This document shows, piece after piece, positions 1 to 8,137 of a DNA stretch of 64,000 bases. Below the pieces are notes generated by a model. That model made no database searches. It worked only from the letters and a program-made list of their open reading frames with translations, and was not told the origin of the DNA. Position 1 is the stretch's first letter; every line of letters begins with the position of its first letter. This DNA comes from DASQFQ01 sp963811595. Lineage in GTDB: Bacteria > Actinomycetota > Thermoleophilia > Solirubrobacterales > Solirubrobacteraceae. A program made the position numbers and the translations under genes. The stretch covers positions 1 through 64,000 of the forward strand of contig CAWERW010000006.1 of NCBI GenBank assembly GCA_963811595.1, given 5' to 3'.

Positions 1-163
1 CCACCCCGTCGCGCTCCGAGACGGGCTCAGACGCCGCCGCGAACGCCTCGCCCGCGGCATCCGGCCACACCCGCTGGACCTCCGCGATCAGCGTCGCCGG
101 GGCAAGCGAGGCGGTGAGGTCCTCGAGGGCGAGCGCGAACGGCCGCGGGGCGCGCCGCCTCAC
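1..163 (-). CDS. dciA: DciA-like (DUF721) helicase-loader protein, N-terminal part, cut by window edge
   Basis: The frame opens with a GTG at 163-161 that overlaps the TGA of recF (160-162), giving a GTGA coupling, and runs off the left edge. About 54 residues are visible: a basic start (RRRAPRPFALALEDL) and then a segment ending in EVQRVWPDAAGEAF. This is the usual opening of DUF721 proteins, with the conserved W-x-x-aa-G pattern. DUF721/DciA proteins interact with and help load the replicative helicase DnaB, and in actinobacteria the gene often follows recF. Too short for the standard track because it is truncated by the window. Confidence rests on the W..AAG motif plus position after recF. 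Confidence 0.75.
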   Translation of the reverse strand, partial: MRRRAPRPFALALEDLTASLAPATLIAEVQRVWPDAAGEAFAAASEPVSERDGV

Positions 164-1263
164 GCGGGCACCTCGTCGCGCACGCTGCCGTCCTCCACGC
201 ACAGCCTTTGCACAGCCGCGTCCTCCGACCCGGGCACGTGCGCCAGGTCGGTCGTCGCGATCACGCTCTGGCCGCCGCCCTCGCGCAGCAGCTCGACGAG
301 CCGCTCGCGGCGCAGCGAGTCGAGCTCCGACGTGACGTCGTCGAGCAGCATCAGCGGCGGCGCGCCCCGCTCCGCCGCCAGCACGCCGCGCTCGGCCAGC
401 AGGAGCGAGAGCAGGCCGAGCCGCTGCTGGCCGCGCGATCCGTACGTGCGCAGCTCGCGCCCGCCGCGCTTGAGGACGAGCTCGTCGCGGTGCGGCCCGT
501 GGCCCGTGAAGCCGCGCTCGAGGTCGGAGTCGACCCGCTCCGCCAGCTCGGCCGCGAGCGCCTCGGCGGTCTCGGCGCGCGAGCGCGGGCGGTACGTCAG
601 CTCGGCGCCGCCCTCGAGCCCGAGCGCCTCCGCGTGGGCGGCGAACGGCCCGGCCAGGTCGGCCACAGCGGCGGCGCGGTCCGCGGCCAGGGCGACGCCG
701 TGGCGGGCCAGCTCGAGGTCCCATGCCGGGAGCGAGCCGCGGCCGGCGCGGCCGGCGCGGATCGCGGCCAGCAGCGCGTTGCGCTGCCCGAGCGCCGCGG
801 TGTAGGAGCGGCGCGTGCCGACGCGGGCCGGCCACAGCGCGGCGATCACCTGGTCGAGATGCGCGCGCCGCAACGCCGGCGCCCCGAGCACCAGGTCCAG
901 CCGGTCGGGCAGGAACACCGAGACCAGCGGGCGGGCGCTCGCGTCGGTCAGCCGGTCGACGGTCGCGCCGTCGACCTGCAGGCGCTTCGCCTCCCCGGGC
1001 TCGAACCCGACCGTGATGCGGTGCGCCTCGCCGTCGCGCTCGGCGTCGAGCTCGAGCCGCGCGACGCCGGCGCCGAAGCGCACGACCTCGCGCTCGTTGC
1101 CGGTCCGGCACGACCGCCCCGTGCAGGCGAAGTAGATCGCCTCGAGCAGGTTCGTCTTGCCGGCCCCGTTCGGGCCCGTGACCACGGTGAGGCCCGGGCC
1201 CAGCGCGACCTCCGCCGCCTCATAGGAGCGGAAGTTGCGCAGGGACAGGCGGGTGACCCGCAC
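160..1263 (-). CDS. recF: DNA replication and repair protein RecF
   Basis: SMC-like ATPase (367 aa, normal length) that binds gapped DNA with RecO/RecR and helps load RecA. Walker A GPNGAGKT lies at residues 30-37 after the typical opening RLSLRNFRSY. The ABC signature region (YGSRGQQRLGLLSLLLAE) and Walker B (LMLLDDVTSELD) lie near the C terminus. The start is GTG at 1263, chosen because the family's N-terminal beta strand begins there. It sits 12 bp downstream of dnaN and overlaps dciA by 4 bp, so dnaN-recF-dciA probably form one transcript. The dnaA-dnaN-recF order is the classic origin arrangement. Confidence 0.97.
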   Translation of the reverse strand: MRVTRLSLRNFRSYEAAEVALGPGLTVVTGPNGAGKTNLLEAIYFACTGRSCRTGNEREVVRFGAGVARLELDAERDGEAHRITVGFEPGEAKRLQVDGATVDRLTDASARPLVSVFLPDRLDLVLGAPALRRAHLDQVIAALWPARVGTRRSYTAALGQRNALLAAIRAGRAGRGSLPAWDLELARHGVALAADRAAAVADLAGPFAAHAEALGLEGGAELTYRPRSRAETAEALAAELAERVDSDLERGFTGHGPHRDELVLKRGGRELRTYGSRGQQRLGLLSLLLAERGVLAAERGAPPLMLLDDVTSELDSLRRERLVELLREGGGQSVIATTDLAHVPGSEDAAVQRLCVEDGSVRDEVPA

Positions 1264-1275
1264 GGCCGCGAAGCC

Positions 1276-2385
1276 CTACACGTTCAAACGGATCGGCATC
1301 AGCAGGTACTGGAACCCGCTGCCGTCCGCGGCCTCGATCAGCCCCGGGCGCAGCGGGGAGATGAGCTTGAGCACGACGTCGCCCGACTCCACGGCCTCGA
1401 GGCCGTCGCGCAGGAACTCCGGGTTGAAGCCGATCTCGAGCGGCTCGCCCTGGAACGGCACCGGGAGGCTCTCCTGCGCCTCGCCGACGTCGGGAGTGCG
1501 CGCCGACACCGTCAGCTCGCCCTCGGCGAACGCCAGCCGCAGCGGCGCGTTCTTCTGCGCGAGCAGCGAGATGCGGCGCACGACCTCGGTGATCTCCGTC
1601 CCCGCCAGGCCGAGCTCGTGCTCGTAGGCGTCGGGGAGGAGCTGGCGGTAGTTGGGGAACTGGCCGTCGATCAGGCGCGATGAGAGCACGACGCCGCCGG
1701 CCTCGAAGATGACCTGGTTCGTGCGCACCGAGACGTTCAGGCTCTCGGCCTCGGTGGCCTGCACGATCCGCGTCAGCTCCTGCAGCGCCCGCGCCGGCAC
1801 GTTCGCCTCGAACGCGCCCGCCAGCGGCGCGTCGAGCTTCGTCTCCTTGACGGACAGCCGGTACGAGTCCGTGGCGACCATCCGCAGGTCGCTCTCCGAC
1901 GCCGACACGAGGATCCCGGTCAGGACCGGGCGCGTCTCGTCCCGCGAGGCGGAGCGGGCGACCTTCAGCACCGTCTCGACGAACGCCTGGCCCGGCACCT
2001 CGACCCGCCCGTCGCCCTCCGGCTCCGGGAAGGGCGGGAAGTCCTCGAGCCGCAGCGTGCGGATGTGGAACGTGGCGGAGCCCGCGACGATCTCGACGTC
2101 CTGCTCCGAGGCGCGCAGCTCGAGCGACACCGAGTCGCCGGGCAGCGCTCGCACGACGTCGACGAGCAGCCGCGCCGGCAGCACGACGGCGCCGTCACGG
2201 ACGACCTCGCCCTCGAGCGGGACGCGGAGGCCGATCTCCATGTCGGTGGCGCGCAGCTCGATGGCGCCGGCCTTGGCGGTCAGCTGCACGCCGGAGAGCG
2301 CCTGGACGGCGCTGCGGGTGGAGGCCGCGCGGGTCACGGTCTGGAGCTCCGTGAACAGGGCGGTGCGGGAAGTCGAGACCTTCAT
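1276..2385 (-). CDS. dnaN: DNA polymerase III beta subunit (sliding clamp)
   Basis: The 369-aa protein has the full length and three-domain layout of the ring-shaped processivity clamp. It begins MKVSTSRTALFTELQTV and ends with the family's hydrophobic terminal strand YLLMPIRLNV, which forms part of the partner-binding pocket. Internal segments RPVLTGILV and FPNYRQLLP are strongly clamp-like. The ATG at 2385 is followed in-frame by no better start. It is separated from dnaA by 102 bp and followed by recF after 12 bp. Confidence 0.97.
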   Translation of the reverse strand: MKVSTSRTALFTELQTVTRAASTRSAVQALSGVQLTAKAGAIELRATDMEIGLRVPLEGEVVRDGAVVLPARLLVDVVRALPGDSVSLELRASEQDVEIVAGSATFHIRTLRLEDFPPFPEPEGDGRVEVPGQAFVETVLKVARSASRDETRPVLTGILVSASESDLRMVATDSYRLSVKETKLDAPLAGAFEANVPARALQELTRIVQATEAESLNVSVRTNQVIFEAGGVVLSSRLIDGQFPNYRQLLPDAYEHELGLAGTEITEVVRRISLLAQKNAPLRLAFAEGELTVSARTPDVGEAQESLPVPFQGEPLEIGFNPEFLRDGLEAVESGDVVLKLISPLRPGLIEAADGSGFQYLLMPIRLNV

Positions 2386-2487
2386 GTGGAAGTGATCAAG
2401 GCTTAGTCACCGTCATCAGGGTTGTGGATGGTGTGCGCAACCCGACGAATCAGCGCAGGATGCAGGGCGGAGAAGCGCACAAGTCTT
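2386..2487. other. dnaA-dnaN intergenic gap, weak candidate for part of oriC
   Basis: In many actinobacteria the origin lies between dnaA and dnaN, but this gap is only 102 bp. On the minus strand it holds CCATCCACA (plus-strand TGTGGATGG at about 2424-2432), matching the TTATCCACA DnaA box at 7 of 9 positions. I see no cluster of further boxes and no marked AT-rich stretch. It can be called an origin candidate by position only. Confidence 0.3.
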
Positions 2488-3840
2488 TCAAGCCTTCCGG
2501 TCGGCATCGCCGCGCAGCTCGGTGTGCAGGCGGTGGACCGTGTCGTAGGCGGAGGGGTCCTCGGCGATGCGAGCGGCGGTGCGCTTGCAGGCGTGCAGGA
2601 CGGTCGTGTGGTTGCGGTTGCCGAACGCGCGGCCGATCGCCGGCAGCGTCGCGTCGGTGAGCTCGCGCGTGAGGTACATCGCGACCTGGCGCGGCCACGT
2701 GACGGACTGCGCGCGGCTGGTGGAGACGAGGTCGTCCATCGAGATGTCGAACGCCTGGCAGATGCGGCGCTGGATCTCCTCGACCGAGCGGGCGCGCGGG
2801 CGCAGGTCCGGGTAGAGGCCGCCGAGCACCTCCTCGACGAGCGCCGCCGTCACCGGGCGCGCGGTCAGCGAGCCGAAGGCGACGGTCCGGATCAGCGCTC
2901 CCTCGAGCGCGCGGATGTTGGAGTCGACGCGCTGGGCGATCAGCTCGAGCGCGTCGGGCGCGACGCCCTCGATGCCGTCCTGCTGCACGCGCTTGCGCAG
3001 GATCGTCAGGCGCGTGCCGAAGTCGGGCGGCTTGACGTCGCACACGAGGCCGGCCTCGAAGCGCTCGCGCAGCCGGTCCTCGAGCGCGGCCATGTCGCGC
3101 GGCAGGCGGTCGGACGTCAGCACGAGCTGGGCGCCGGACGCGTGCAGCGCGTTGAACGTGTGGAAGAACTCCTCCTCCGTCTTCGCCTTGCGCTGGAGGA
3201 ACTGGACGTCGTCGACGAGCAGGACGTCGACGTCGCGGTACGCGGTCTTGAAGGCCTCGATGCCGTCGTGCTGGAGCGCGCCGATGAAGTGGTTGGTGAA
3301 CGCCTCGACGGTCGTGTAGCGGACGGTCAGCCCGCCGCCGTAGGCCGCGACGTAGTTGGCGATCGAGTGCAGCAGGTGCGTCTTGCCGAGCCCGGGCGGG
3401 CCGCAGATGAAGAGCGGGTTGTAGGCGAGCGCCGGCATCTCGGCGACCGCGAGCGCCGCGCCGTGGGCGAGCCGGTTGGAGTCGCCGATCACGAACTGGT
3501 CGAACGTGAAGCGCGGGTTGAAGGGGACGTCGGCCGCGGTCCAGGTCGAGCGCGGCTCGGGCGCCGGCGCCTCCGTCTGCGCCACGGGGTCCTCGGGGCC
3601 GACGAGCCGCACCGCGACGGCGGCGCCCAGGACGCGCGAGGCGGCGGCCTGGAGCAGGCGGCTGAAGCGCTCGGTGATCCAGGCGCGGCTGTCGTCCGGC
3701 GCGGTGACGACGAGCGTGCCGCCGTCGAGACGCCGGGCGTCGAGCGCCTCGAGGTAGCTCTGCCACGTGGCGTCCGACACGGCGGTCCGCAACTCGGCGC
3801 GGATGCGCCGCCAGGAATGCGCGAGATCGTCGTCGGTCAC
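2488..3840 (-). CDS. dnaA: Chromosomal replication initiator protein DnaA
   Basis: AAA+ initiator that binds DnaA boxes and opens oriC. From the GTG at 3840 it has 450 residues. Domain I is DDLAHSWRRIRAEL to about residue 80. A short linker to about residue 100 follows. The AAA+ core begins FNPRFTFDQFVIG, with Walker A GPPGLGKT (147-154) and Walker B VDVLLVDDVQF. Domain IV carries the DnaA-box-binding signature NRNHTTVLHACKR. The open frame extends upstream to 4221, but it then crosses the dnaA-rpmH gap and the rpmH gene, so the family-like start at 3840 is preferred. It is divergent from rpmH. Confidence 0.97.
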   Translation of the reverse strand: MTDDDLAHSWRRIRAELRTAVSDATWQSYLEALDARRLDGGTLVVTAPDDSRAWITERFSRLLQAAASRVLGAAVAVRLVGPEDPVAQTEAPAPEPRSTWTAADVPFNPRFTFDQFVIGDSNRLAHGAALAVAEMPALAYNPLFICGPPGLGKTHLLHSIANYVAAYGGGLTVRYTTVEAFTNHFIGALQHDGIEAFKTAYRDVDVLLVDDVQFLQRKAKTEEEFFHTFNALHASGAQLVLTSDRLPRDMAALEDRLRERFEAGLVCDVKPPDFGTRLTILRKRVQQDGIEGVAPDALELIAQRVDSNIRALEGALIRTVAFGSLTARPVTAALVEEVLGGLYPDLRPRARSVEEIQRRICQAFDISMDDLVSTSRAQSVTWPRQVAMYLTRELTDATLPAIGRAFGNRNHTTVLHACKRTAARIAEDPSAYDTVHRLHTELRGDADRKA

Positions 3841-4071
3841 GTGGACGCGGGTACTCCTCCTCCCCAGGGGAGACCGGTGGTTCAAGTCGTGCGGAGGGGC
3901 CACGAAGGCCCCGGCGCGGCGAGCATAACAAGGGCTCCCGGAGCGCTCGGGGGCATGTCCGGCGGCGCTTCGCAAAACGCGCACGAAAGTTGCCCGGGTC
4001 GTCTGTGCACAGCTGTCGACGGCGTGTGCATCGATTGGTGCGCAGGTCGTCCCGGTATCCTGCTCAGCCAC
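3841..4071. other. dnaA-rpmH divergent intergenic region, candidate origin/promoter region
   Basis: This is the largest gene-free stretch in the window at 231 bp. It must carry divergent promoters for dnaA and rpmH. It contains TGTGCACA and TGTGCATCG (about 4004-4033), which resemble DnaA boxes only weakly (6 of 9). The stretch from 3969 to 4035 is less GC-rich than its surroundings. No convincing box cluster is visible, so origin function is a positional inference. Confidence 0.3.
4056..4061 (+). promoter_or_regulatory. Putative -10 element for rpmH
   Basis: TATCCT lies 10 bp before the rpmH ATG. The same TATCCTGC string occurs before tRNA-Ile (10941-10948), which supports a shared promoter element. 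A weak -35 (TTGGTG, 4035-4040) is at a short 15-bp spacing, so only the -10 is proposed. Confidence 0.35.
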
Positions 4072-4206
4072 ATGAAGCGGACCTACCAGCCCAAGAAGCG
4101 CAAGCGCGCCCGCACCCACGGCTTCCGTGCCCGCATGAGCACCCGCGCGGGTCGCGTCGTGCTCAAGCGCCGCCGGGGCAAGGGCCGCAAGCGCCTGACC
4201 GTCTAG
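4072..4206 (+). CDS. rpmH: 50S ribosomal protein bL34
   Basis: Small basic large-subunit protein of 44 residues. The start MKRTYQPKKRKRARTHGF and the ending GRKRLTV match the nearly invariant family pattern. Too short for length-filtered gene calls but unambiguous. It heads the rightward rpmH-rnpA-yidD cluster, 4 bp before rnpA, and is divergent from dnaA. Confidence 0.97.
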   Translation: MKRTYQPKKRKRARTHGFRARMSTRAGRVVLKRRRGKGRKRLTV

Positions 4207-4210
4207 CCCC

Positions 4211-4588
4211 ATGGCTCCCAAGCGCCGACGCCTGTCGCGCAGCGCCGAGTTCGAGCGCGTGTACAGGCAGGGGCGCTCGAAGGGGAATCGCTACCTCGTG
4301 CTCTACGCGTTCCCGCGCGCGGAGGACGAAGGCGCTGTCGACCGCGAGGCCGGCCCGCGGCTCGGGCTCTCGGTGTCGCGCCGCGTCGGCGGCGCCGTCG
4401 ACCGCAACCGCGTCAAGCGCGTGCTGCGCGAGGCGTTCTGGGCCGAGGCCGAGCGCCTGCCCGACTCGTCGGACTACGTCGTCGTCGCGCGCCCTGACGC
4501 GCGCGAGCTCGCCCAGCGCGACGGCACCGAGGGCATGCGCGGCGCGCTCTCCGAGCTCGTGGCCGGGCTCGGCGGCGCGAAGGCGTGA
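4211..4588 (+). CDS. rnpA: Ribonuclease P protein component
   Basis: The 125-aa basic protein partners the RNase P RNA in tRNA 5' maturation. It has the family start LSRSAEFERVYRQGRSKGNRY, the LGLSVSRRVGGAVDRN segment and the RNR signature RNRVKRVLREAFW. The stop TGA overlaps the GTG of yidD (GTGA). The order after rpmH is conserved across bacteria. Confidence 0.96.
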   Translation: MAPKRRRLSRSAEFERVYRQGRSKGNRYLVLYAFPRAEDEGAVDREAGPRLGLSVSRRVGGAVDRNRVKRVLREAFWAEAERLPDSSDYVVVARPDARELAQRDGTEGMRGALSELVAGLGGAKA

Positions 4589-4869
4589 GCGCCGTGCGCT
4601 CCGTCCTGCTCGCGCCGATCCGCCTCTACCAGCGCTTCGTCTCGCCGCTGCTGCCGCGGCGCTGCAAGTACCTGCCGACGTGCTCGGACTACGCGGTCCA
4701 GGCCGTGCGCGACTACGGCGCGTTGCGCGGCTTCGTGCTGGCGGGCTGGCGGCTGCTGCGCTGCAACCCGTGGAGCCACGGGGGCTACGACCCGGTCTCG
4801 GCCCAGACGTTGTTCAAGCGCCGCGAGAGCAGCGCGCCCGCCGCGTCGCCGCCCAGCCGCACGGCGTAG
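4585..4869 (+). CDS. yidD: Membrane protein insertion efficiency factor YidD
   Basis: The 94-aa protein carries the YidD core: LYQRFVSPLLPRRCKYLPTCSDYA, here with the CKY-x-PTCS cysteine motif, and then RLLRCNPWSHGGYDPV. It is thought to help YidC-dependent insertion at the inner membrane face. GTG start coupled to rnpA. Its C-terminal 28 codons overlap the convergent FAD-oxidoreductase gene by 85 bp. Unusually, yidC does not follow directly, because two leftward genes intervene. Confidence 0.95.
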   Translation: MSAVRSVLLAPIRLYQRFVSPLLPRRCKYLPTCSDYAVQAVRDYGALRGFVLAGWRLLRCNPWSHGGYDPVSAQTLFKRRESSAPAASPPSRTA

Positions 4870-6179
4870 TTGGTCCCCCGATCCTCGGGATAGATCTGCG
4901 TGGTGTTGGCGAGCACGAGGTGCTCGACGCCGGTCTGCAGCGGCGGGATCCGCTCCGGGTAGCCGACGGTGACGATCGGCTGCGCGGCCGGCTCGCGGTG
5001 CAGCCAGCGCTGCTTGACCCATGAGCGCTCGAAGCCCGGGTTGACCTTGCGCAGGCCAGGCGTGTAGCGCTCGAGCAGGGCGTCGGCGTCGAGGTCGAGC
5101 AGCTCGTCCCCGGGGGCGAGGTAGTTGGCGACGTAGAGGAAGCGCCGGCCGTCGTAGCGCTCCGGCTCGACGAAGTTCGTGTGCTCGACGAGGCCGACGA
5201 ACGGCAGCTCGGGGTCGGCCACGTTGGTCCAGTAGTAGGGGCTGAACTGGCGGTCGAGCTCGAGCAGCAGGCAGAGGGCGGTGTGGTACTCGATGCGCTC
5301 GAGGCGGCCGAGGTACTCGGGGCCGATCGCCTGCTTGAGCCCGTCATCGAGCAGCCCGGCGAAGACGTCGTTGGGGACGGTGGCGACCACGGCGTCGTAG
5401 GTCTCCGCGCCGGCCGGCTCGAACGCGGCGGGGTCGTGGCCGCGCCGGAACGACCCGGCCGCGCCGGCCGTGACCTCGAAGCCGGTGGGGATGCGCGCGA
5501 TCCGGTGGGCGGGGCGGTCGATCAGCACGCGCCCGCCGCGCGTCTCGATCGACGCCTGGAGCGCGTCGAACAGCGGATCCCAGGAGCGCCGCGGGTAGCC
5601 GAGCAGCTCCTGCCGCGCCTCCTTGCCCTCGAGCTTCCGGCGCATCGTGAGCTTGCCCCACAGCCACGCCATCGAGATGTCGTCGGCGCGGTCGCCGAAC
5701 TTGCCGCGCAACAGCGGCCCCCAGATCTTCTCGTACGGCTGGGCGCCCATCGCGGAGCGGATCCACTCGCGCGCGGTGATCGACTCGAACGGCTCGACGC
5801 TGCGGGCGGTCTTCTGCAGCTTGAGCACCGCGAGGCCCATCCGCACGCGCGCCGGCAGGCTGAGCGGCTTGAAGCGCAGGAGGTGCAGCGGGCTCGTGAA
5901 CGGCCATGACCGCCCCTCGAGGAAGAACGCCATCGAGGACGGCCGCCACTCGAGCTCGTCGGGCATCCCGAGCTCCTCGTAGAGCTCGGCGATGTGGCGG
6001 TCGCTCGTGAACAGGTGGTGGTAGTAGCGCTCGAGCCGGTGGCCGCCGACGTCGATCGTCGCGGCCTGGCCGCCGAGCCCCGGCCAGCGCTCGTAGACGT
6101 CGGCCGCGTGGCCCTCCTGGGAGAGCCGGTGCGCGCACACGAGACCGGCGACGCCGGCCCCGATGACCGCGACCCTCAT
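4785..6179 (-). CDS. NAD(P)/FAD-dependent oxidoreductase, protoporphyrinogen-oxidase-like
   Basis: The 464-aa flavoprotein begins MRVAVIGAGVAGLVCAHRL, a Rossmann GxGxxG dinucleotide fold, followed by a YERWPGLGGQAATI segment typical of the amine-oxidase/protoporphyrinogen-oxidase superfamily. The C terminus has the second FAD contact (EDRGTNYAVRLGGDAAG). ATG at 6179 overlaps the stop of the upstream glycosyltransferase (ATGA), so the two form one leftward operon. Such oxidoreductases paired with GT2 transferases are common in polysaccharide or lipid-linked sugar loci, but the substrate cannot be read from sequence. Confidence 0.85.
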   Translation of the reverse strand: MRVAVIGAGVAGLVCAHRLSQEGHAADVYERWPGLGGQAATIDVGGHRLERYYHHLFTSDRHIAELYEELGMPDELEWRPSSMAFFLEGRSWPFTSPLHLLRFKPLSLPARVRMGLAVLKLQKTARSVEPFESITAREWIRSAMGAQPYEKIWGPLLRGKFGDRADDISMAWLWGKLTMRRKLEGKEARQELLGYPRRSWDPLFDALQASIETRGGRVLIDRPAHRIARIPTGFEVTAGAAGSFRRGHDPAAFEPAGAETYDAVVATVPNDVFAGLLDDGLKQAIGPEYLGRLERIEYHTALCLLLELDRQFSPYYWTNVADPELPFVGLVEHTNFVEPERYDGRRFLYVANYLAPGDELLDLDADALLERYTPGLRKVNPGFERSWVKQRWLHREPAAQPIVTVGYPERIPPLQTGVEHLVLANTTQIYPEDRGTNYAVRLGGDAAGALLSRRLNNVWAETGS

Positions 6180-7165
6180 TCCTCGTCGCGGCGCTCGACG
6201 CCGGCCAGCGCCGCCGCGGCGCCGTCCTCGGCATCGAGGTTGCGCGCGCGTGAGACGACGTACAGCGGCCGCTGCTTGACCTCGTCGTAGATGCGCCCGA
6301 GGTACTCGCCGATCATGCCGAGCGCGAGCAGCTGGATGCCGCCGATGAGGAGGATCGCGAACAGCAGCGAGGGCACGCCGCGCTCGTAGATGCCCGAGTA
6401 GCGCGCCACGATCGTGAGCGGCAGGCCGAGCAGCGCGACGAGCGCGCACAGCACGCCGGCGAGCGCGGAGAGCTGCAGCGGGAAGTTCGAGAACGACGTC
6501 ACGCCGTCGAGCGCGAAGCGCAGCATGCGCCGGATCGGGTACTTCGTCTCGCCGGCGCTGCGGGCGGCGCGGTCGTACTCCACGACGTCGCGGCGGAAGC
6601 CGACCCACGAGCTCATGCCGCGCAGGAAGCGCGAGCGCTCGCGCAGCCGCAGGAGGGCGTCGAGCGGGGCGCGGTCGAAGAGCCGGAAGTCGCCGGCGTT
6701 GGGCTCGAGCTCGACCTGGGCGAGGCGGCCCATGACCGCGTAGAACCAGCGCGCGGTGGCGAGCTTGAAGCGGGTCTCGCCCTCGCGCTCGCGGCGCTTC
6801 GCGACGACGATGTCGGCGCCGCTGCGCCAGCTCGCCAGCAGCTCGGGGATCAGCTCCGGCGGGTCCTGGAGGTCGCCGTCGATCATCACCACCGCATCCC
6901 CGCGCGCGTGGTCGAGGCCGGCGGTCAGCGCCATCTGGTGGCCGAACGGCCGCGAGAGGTGCAGCACGCGGATGCGCGGGTCGCGCTCGGCGAGCTCGTC
7001 GAGGATCGCGGCGGTGCCGTCCGTGGAGCCGTCGTCGACGATCACGAGCTCGTACGGAAGCCCCTCGAGCGCGGCCGCCGAACGAGTGCAGAACTCGGCG
7101 GCGAGCCCCTCCTCGTTGAGCATCGGCGCCACCACGCTGAGGAGGCGCAGCTCGCGGGCGGACAT
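6176..7165 (-). CDS. Family 2 glycosyltransferase with C-terminal membrane helices (ArnC/DPM1-like)
   Basis: The 329-aa protein has a GT-A fold: VVAPMLNEEG near residue 11, VDDGSTDGT and DGDLQDPPEL (metal- and sugar-binding acidic motifs). It ends with two hydrophobic spans (LSALAGVLCALVALLGLPL and a second near AILLIGGIQLLALGMIGEY). This is the layout of undecaprenyl-phosphate sugar transferases and bactoprenol glucosyltransferases. The ATG at 7165 is preferred over the longer open frame because the domain starts there. First gene of a two-gene leftward operon placed inside the rpmH-yidC cluster. Confidence 0.88.
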   Translation of the reverse strand: MSARELRLLSVVAPMLNEEGLAAEFCTRSAAALEGLPYELVIVDDGSTDGTAAILDELAERDPRIRVLHLSRPFGHQMALTAGLDHARGDAVVMIDGDLQDPPELIPELLASWRSGADIVVAKRREREGETRFKLATARWFYAVMGRLAQVELEPNAGDFRLFDRAPLDALLRLRERSRFLRGMSSWVGFRRDVVEYDRAARSAGETKYPIRRMLRFALDGVTSFSNFPLQLSALAGVLCALVALLGLPLTIVARYSGIYERGVPSLLFAILLIGGIQLLALGMIGEYLGRIYDEVKQRPLYVVSRARNLDAEDGAAAALAGVERRDEE

Positions 7166-7204
7166 GACGGCCGGAGTGTAGAGCCCCGCTACGATCCCAT
7201 CGCC

Positions 7205-8137
7205 GTGACGCCCGTCCTCGGAAACATCCTCCAGCCGCTGATCGACTTCTTCCATTGGTTCCTGGAGTTCTTCCACGATTCGCTCGGACTGGGGTGGGGG
7301 ACGGCGATCGTGGCGCTCACCGTGATGGTGCGCGCGGTCCTGCTTCCGGTGACCTACAAGTCGTCGAAGTCGATGATCCGGCTGCAGCAGCTCGCGCCGG
7401 AGATGAAGGCGCTGCAGACGAAGTACAAGCAGGACCCGCAGCGGCTCCAGCAGGAGACGATGAAGTTCTACCGGGAGAACCAGGTCAACCCGTTCGCGTC
7501 CTGCCTCCCGATGATCGCGCAGCTGCCGGTGTTCCTCGCGCTCTTCTACATGCTGCAGGCCGACCTCCGGTATGACATCTGCCCGGACAAGCAGGTAGGG
7601 CTGTCCGACCCGGTGCCGTGCGGCGAGACCGACGCGTCGAGCTTCCTCTTCATCCCGGACCTGACCGACAAGGCCACGGGCTGGGTGCTGGTCGCGCTGA
7701 TCGTGCTCTACGTCGGCTCACAGCTCGTCTCGACGCTGCTGATGTCCGCGACGGCCGACAAGAACCAGCGCCGCATCTTCCTGGCGCTGCCGTTCCTGTT
7801 CGTCGCCTTCATCTGGAACTTCCCGGCCGGCCTGCTCGTGTACTGGATCACGACCAACCTCTGGACGATCCTGCAGCAGTCGATCATCAAGAAGCGCCTC
7901 GGGCCGCTGCGCGAGCAGGCGATGGCCGCGGCGCAGGCGGCGAAGGAGGAGCAGGAGGCCGCGAAGGGCAAGGGCGGCAAGGGCAAGGACAAGGACAAGG
8001 GCGGTGGTCGCGCGCTCGGGAAGCTCTCGCCGGCCACGGCGGACGGCAGCGGCTCCGGTGCCGCGTCGAAGCCGCGCAACGGCCCGCCCCCGGCGCCGCC
8101 GCGCAAGAAGAAGAAGCGCTCGGGGCGCCGCCGGTGA
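7205..8137 (+). CDS. yidC: Membrane protein insertase YidC
   Basis: The 310-aa Oxa1/YidC-family insertase starts at GTG 7205 and begins with an amphipathic/hydrophobic segment. The core WGTAIVALTVMVRAVLLPVTY, the coiled-coil hairpin (MKALQTKYKQDP...), NPFASCLPMIAQLPVFLALF and the late helices FLFVAFIWNFPAGLLVYW are all present. There is no large periplasmic domain, as is usual in Gram-positives. The C-terminal tail is long and rich in lysine and glycine, ending PPRKKKKRSGRRR, suitable for ribosome contact. Its stop overlaps khpB (GTGA). It needs its own promoter because the upstream genes run the other way. Confidence 0.96.
   Translation: MTPVLGNILQPLIDFFHWFLEFFHDSLGLGWGTAIVALTVMVRAVLLPVTYKSSKSMIRLQQLAPEMKALQTKYKQDPQRLQQETMKFYRENQVNPFASCLPMIAQLPVFLALFYMLQADLRYDICPDKQVGLSDPVPCGETDASSFLFIPDLTDKATGWVLVALIVLYVGSQLVSTLLMSATADKNQRRIFLALPFLFVAFIWNFPAGLLVYWITTNLWTILQQSIIKKRLGPLREQAMAAAQAAKEEQEAAKGKGGKGKDKDKGGGRALGKLSPATADGSGSGAASKPRNGPPPAPPRKKKKRSGRRR

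Noticed and set aside
4004..4033. TGTGCACA and TGTGCATCG as true DnaA boxes
   Set aside because: Only about 6 of 9 positions match and TGTGCACA is a self-complementary chance string; kept only as a weak hint.
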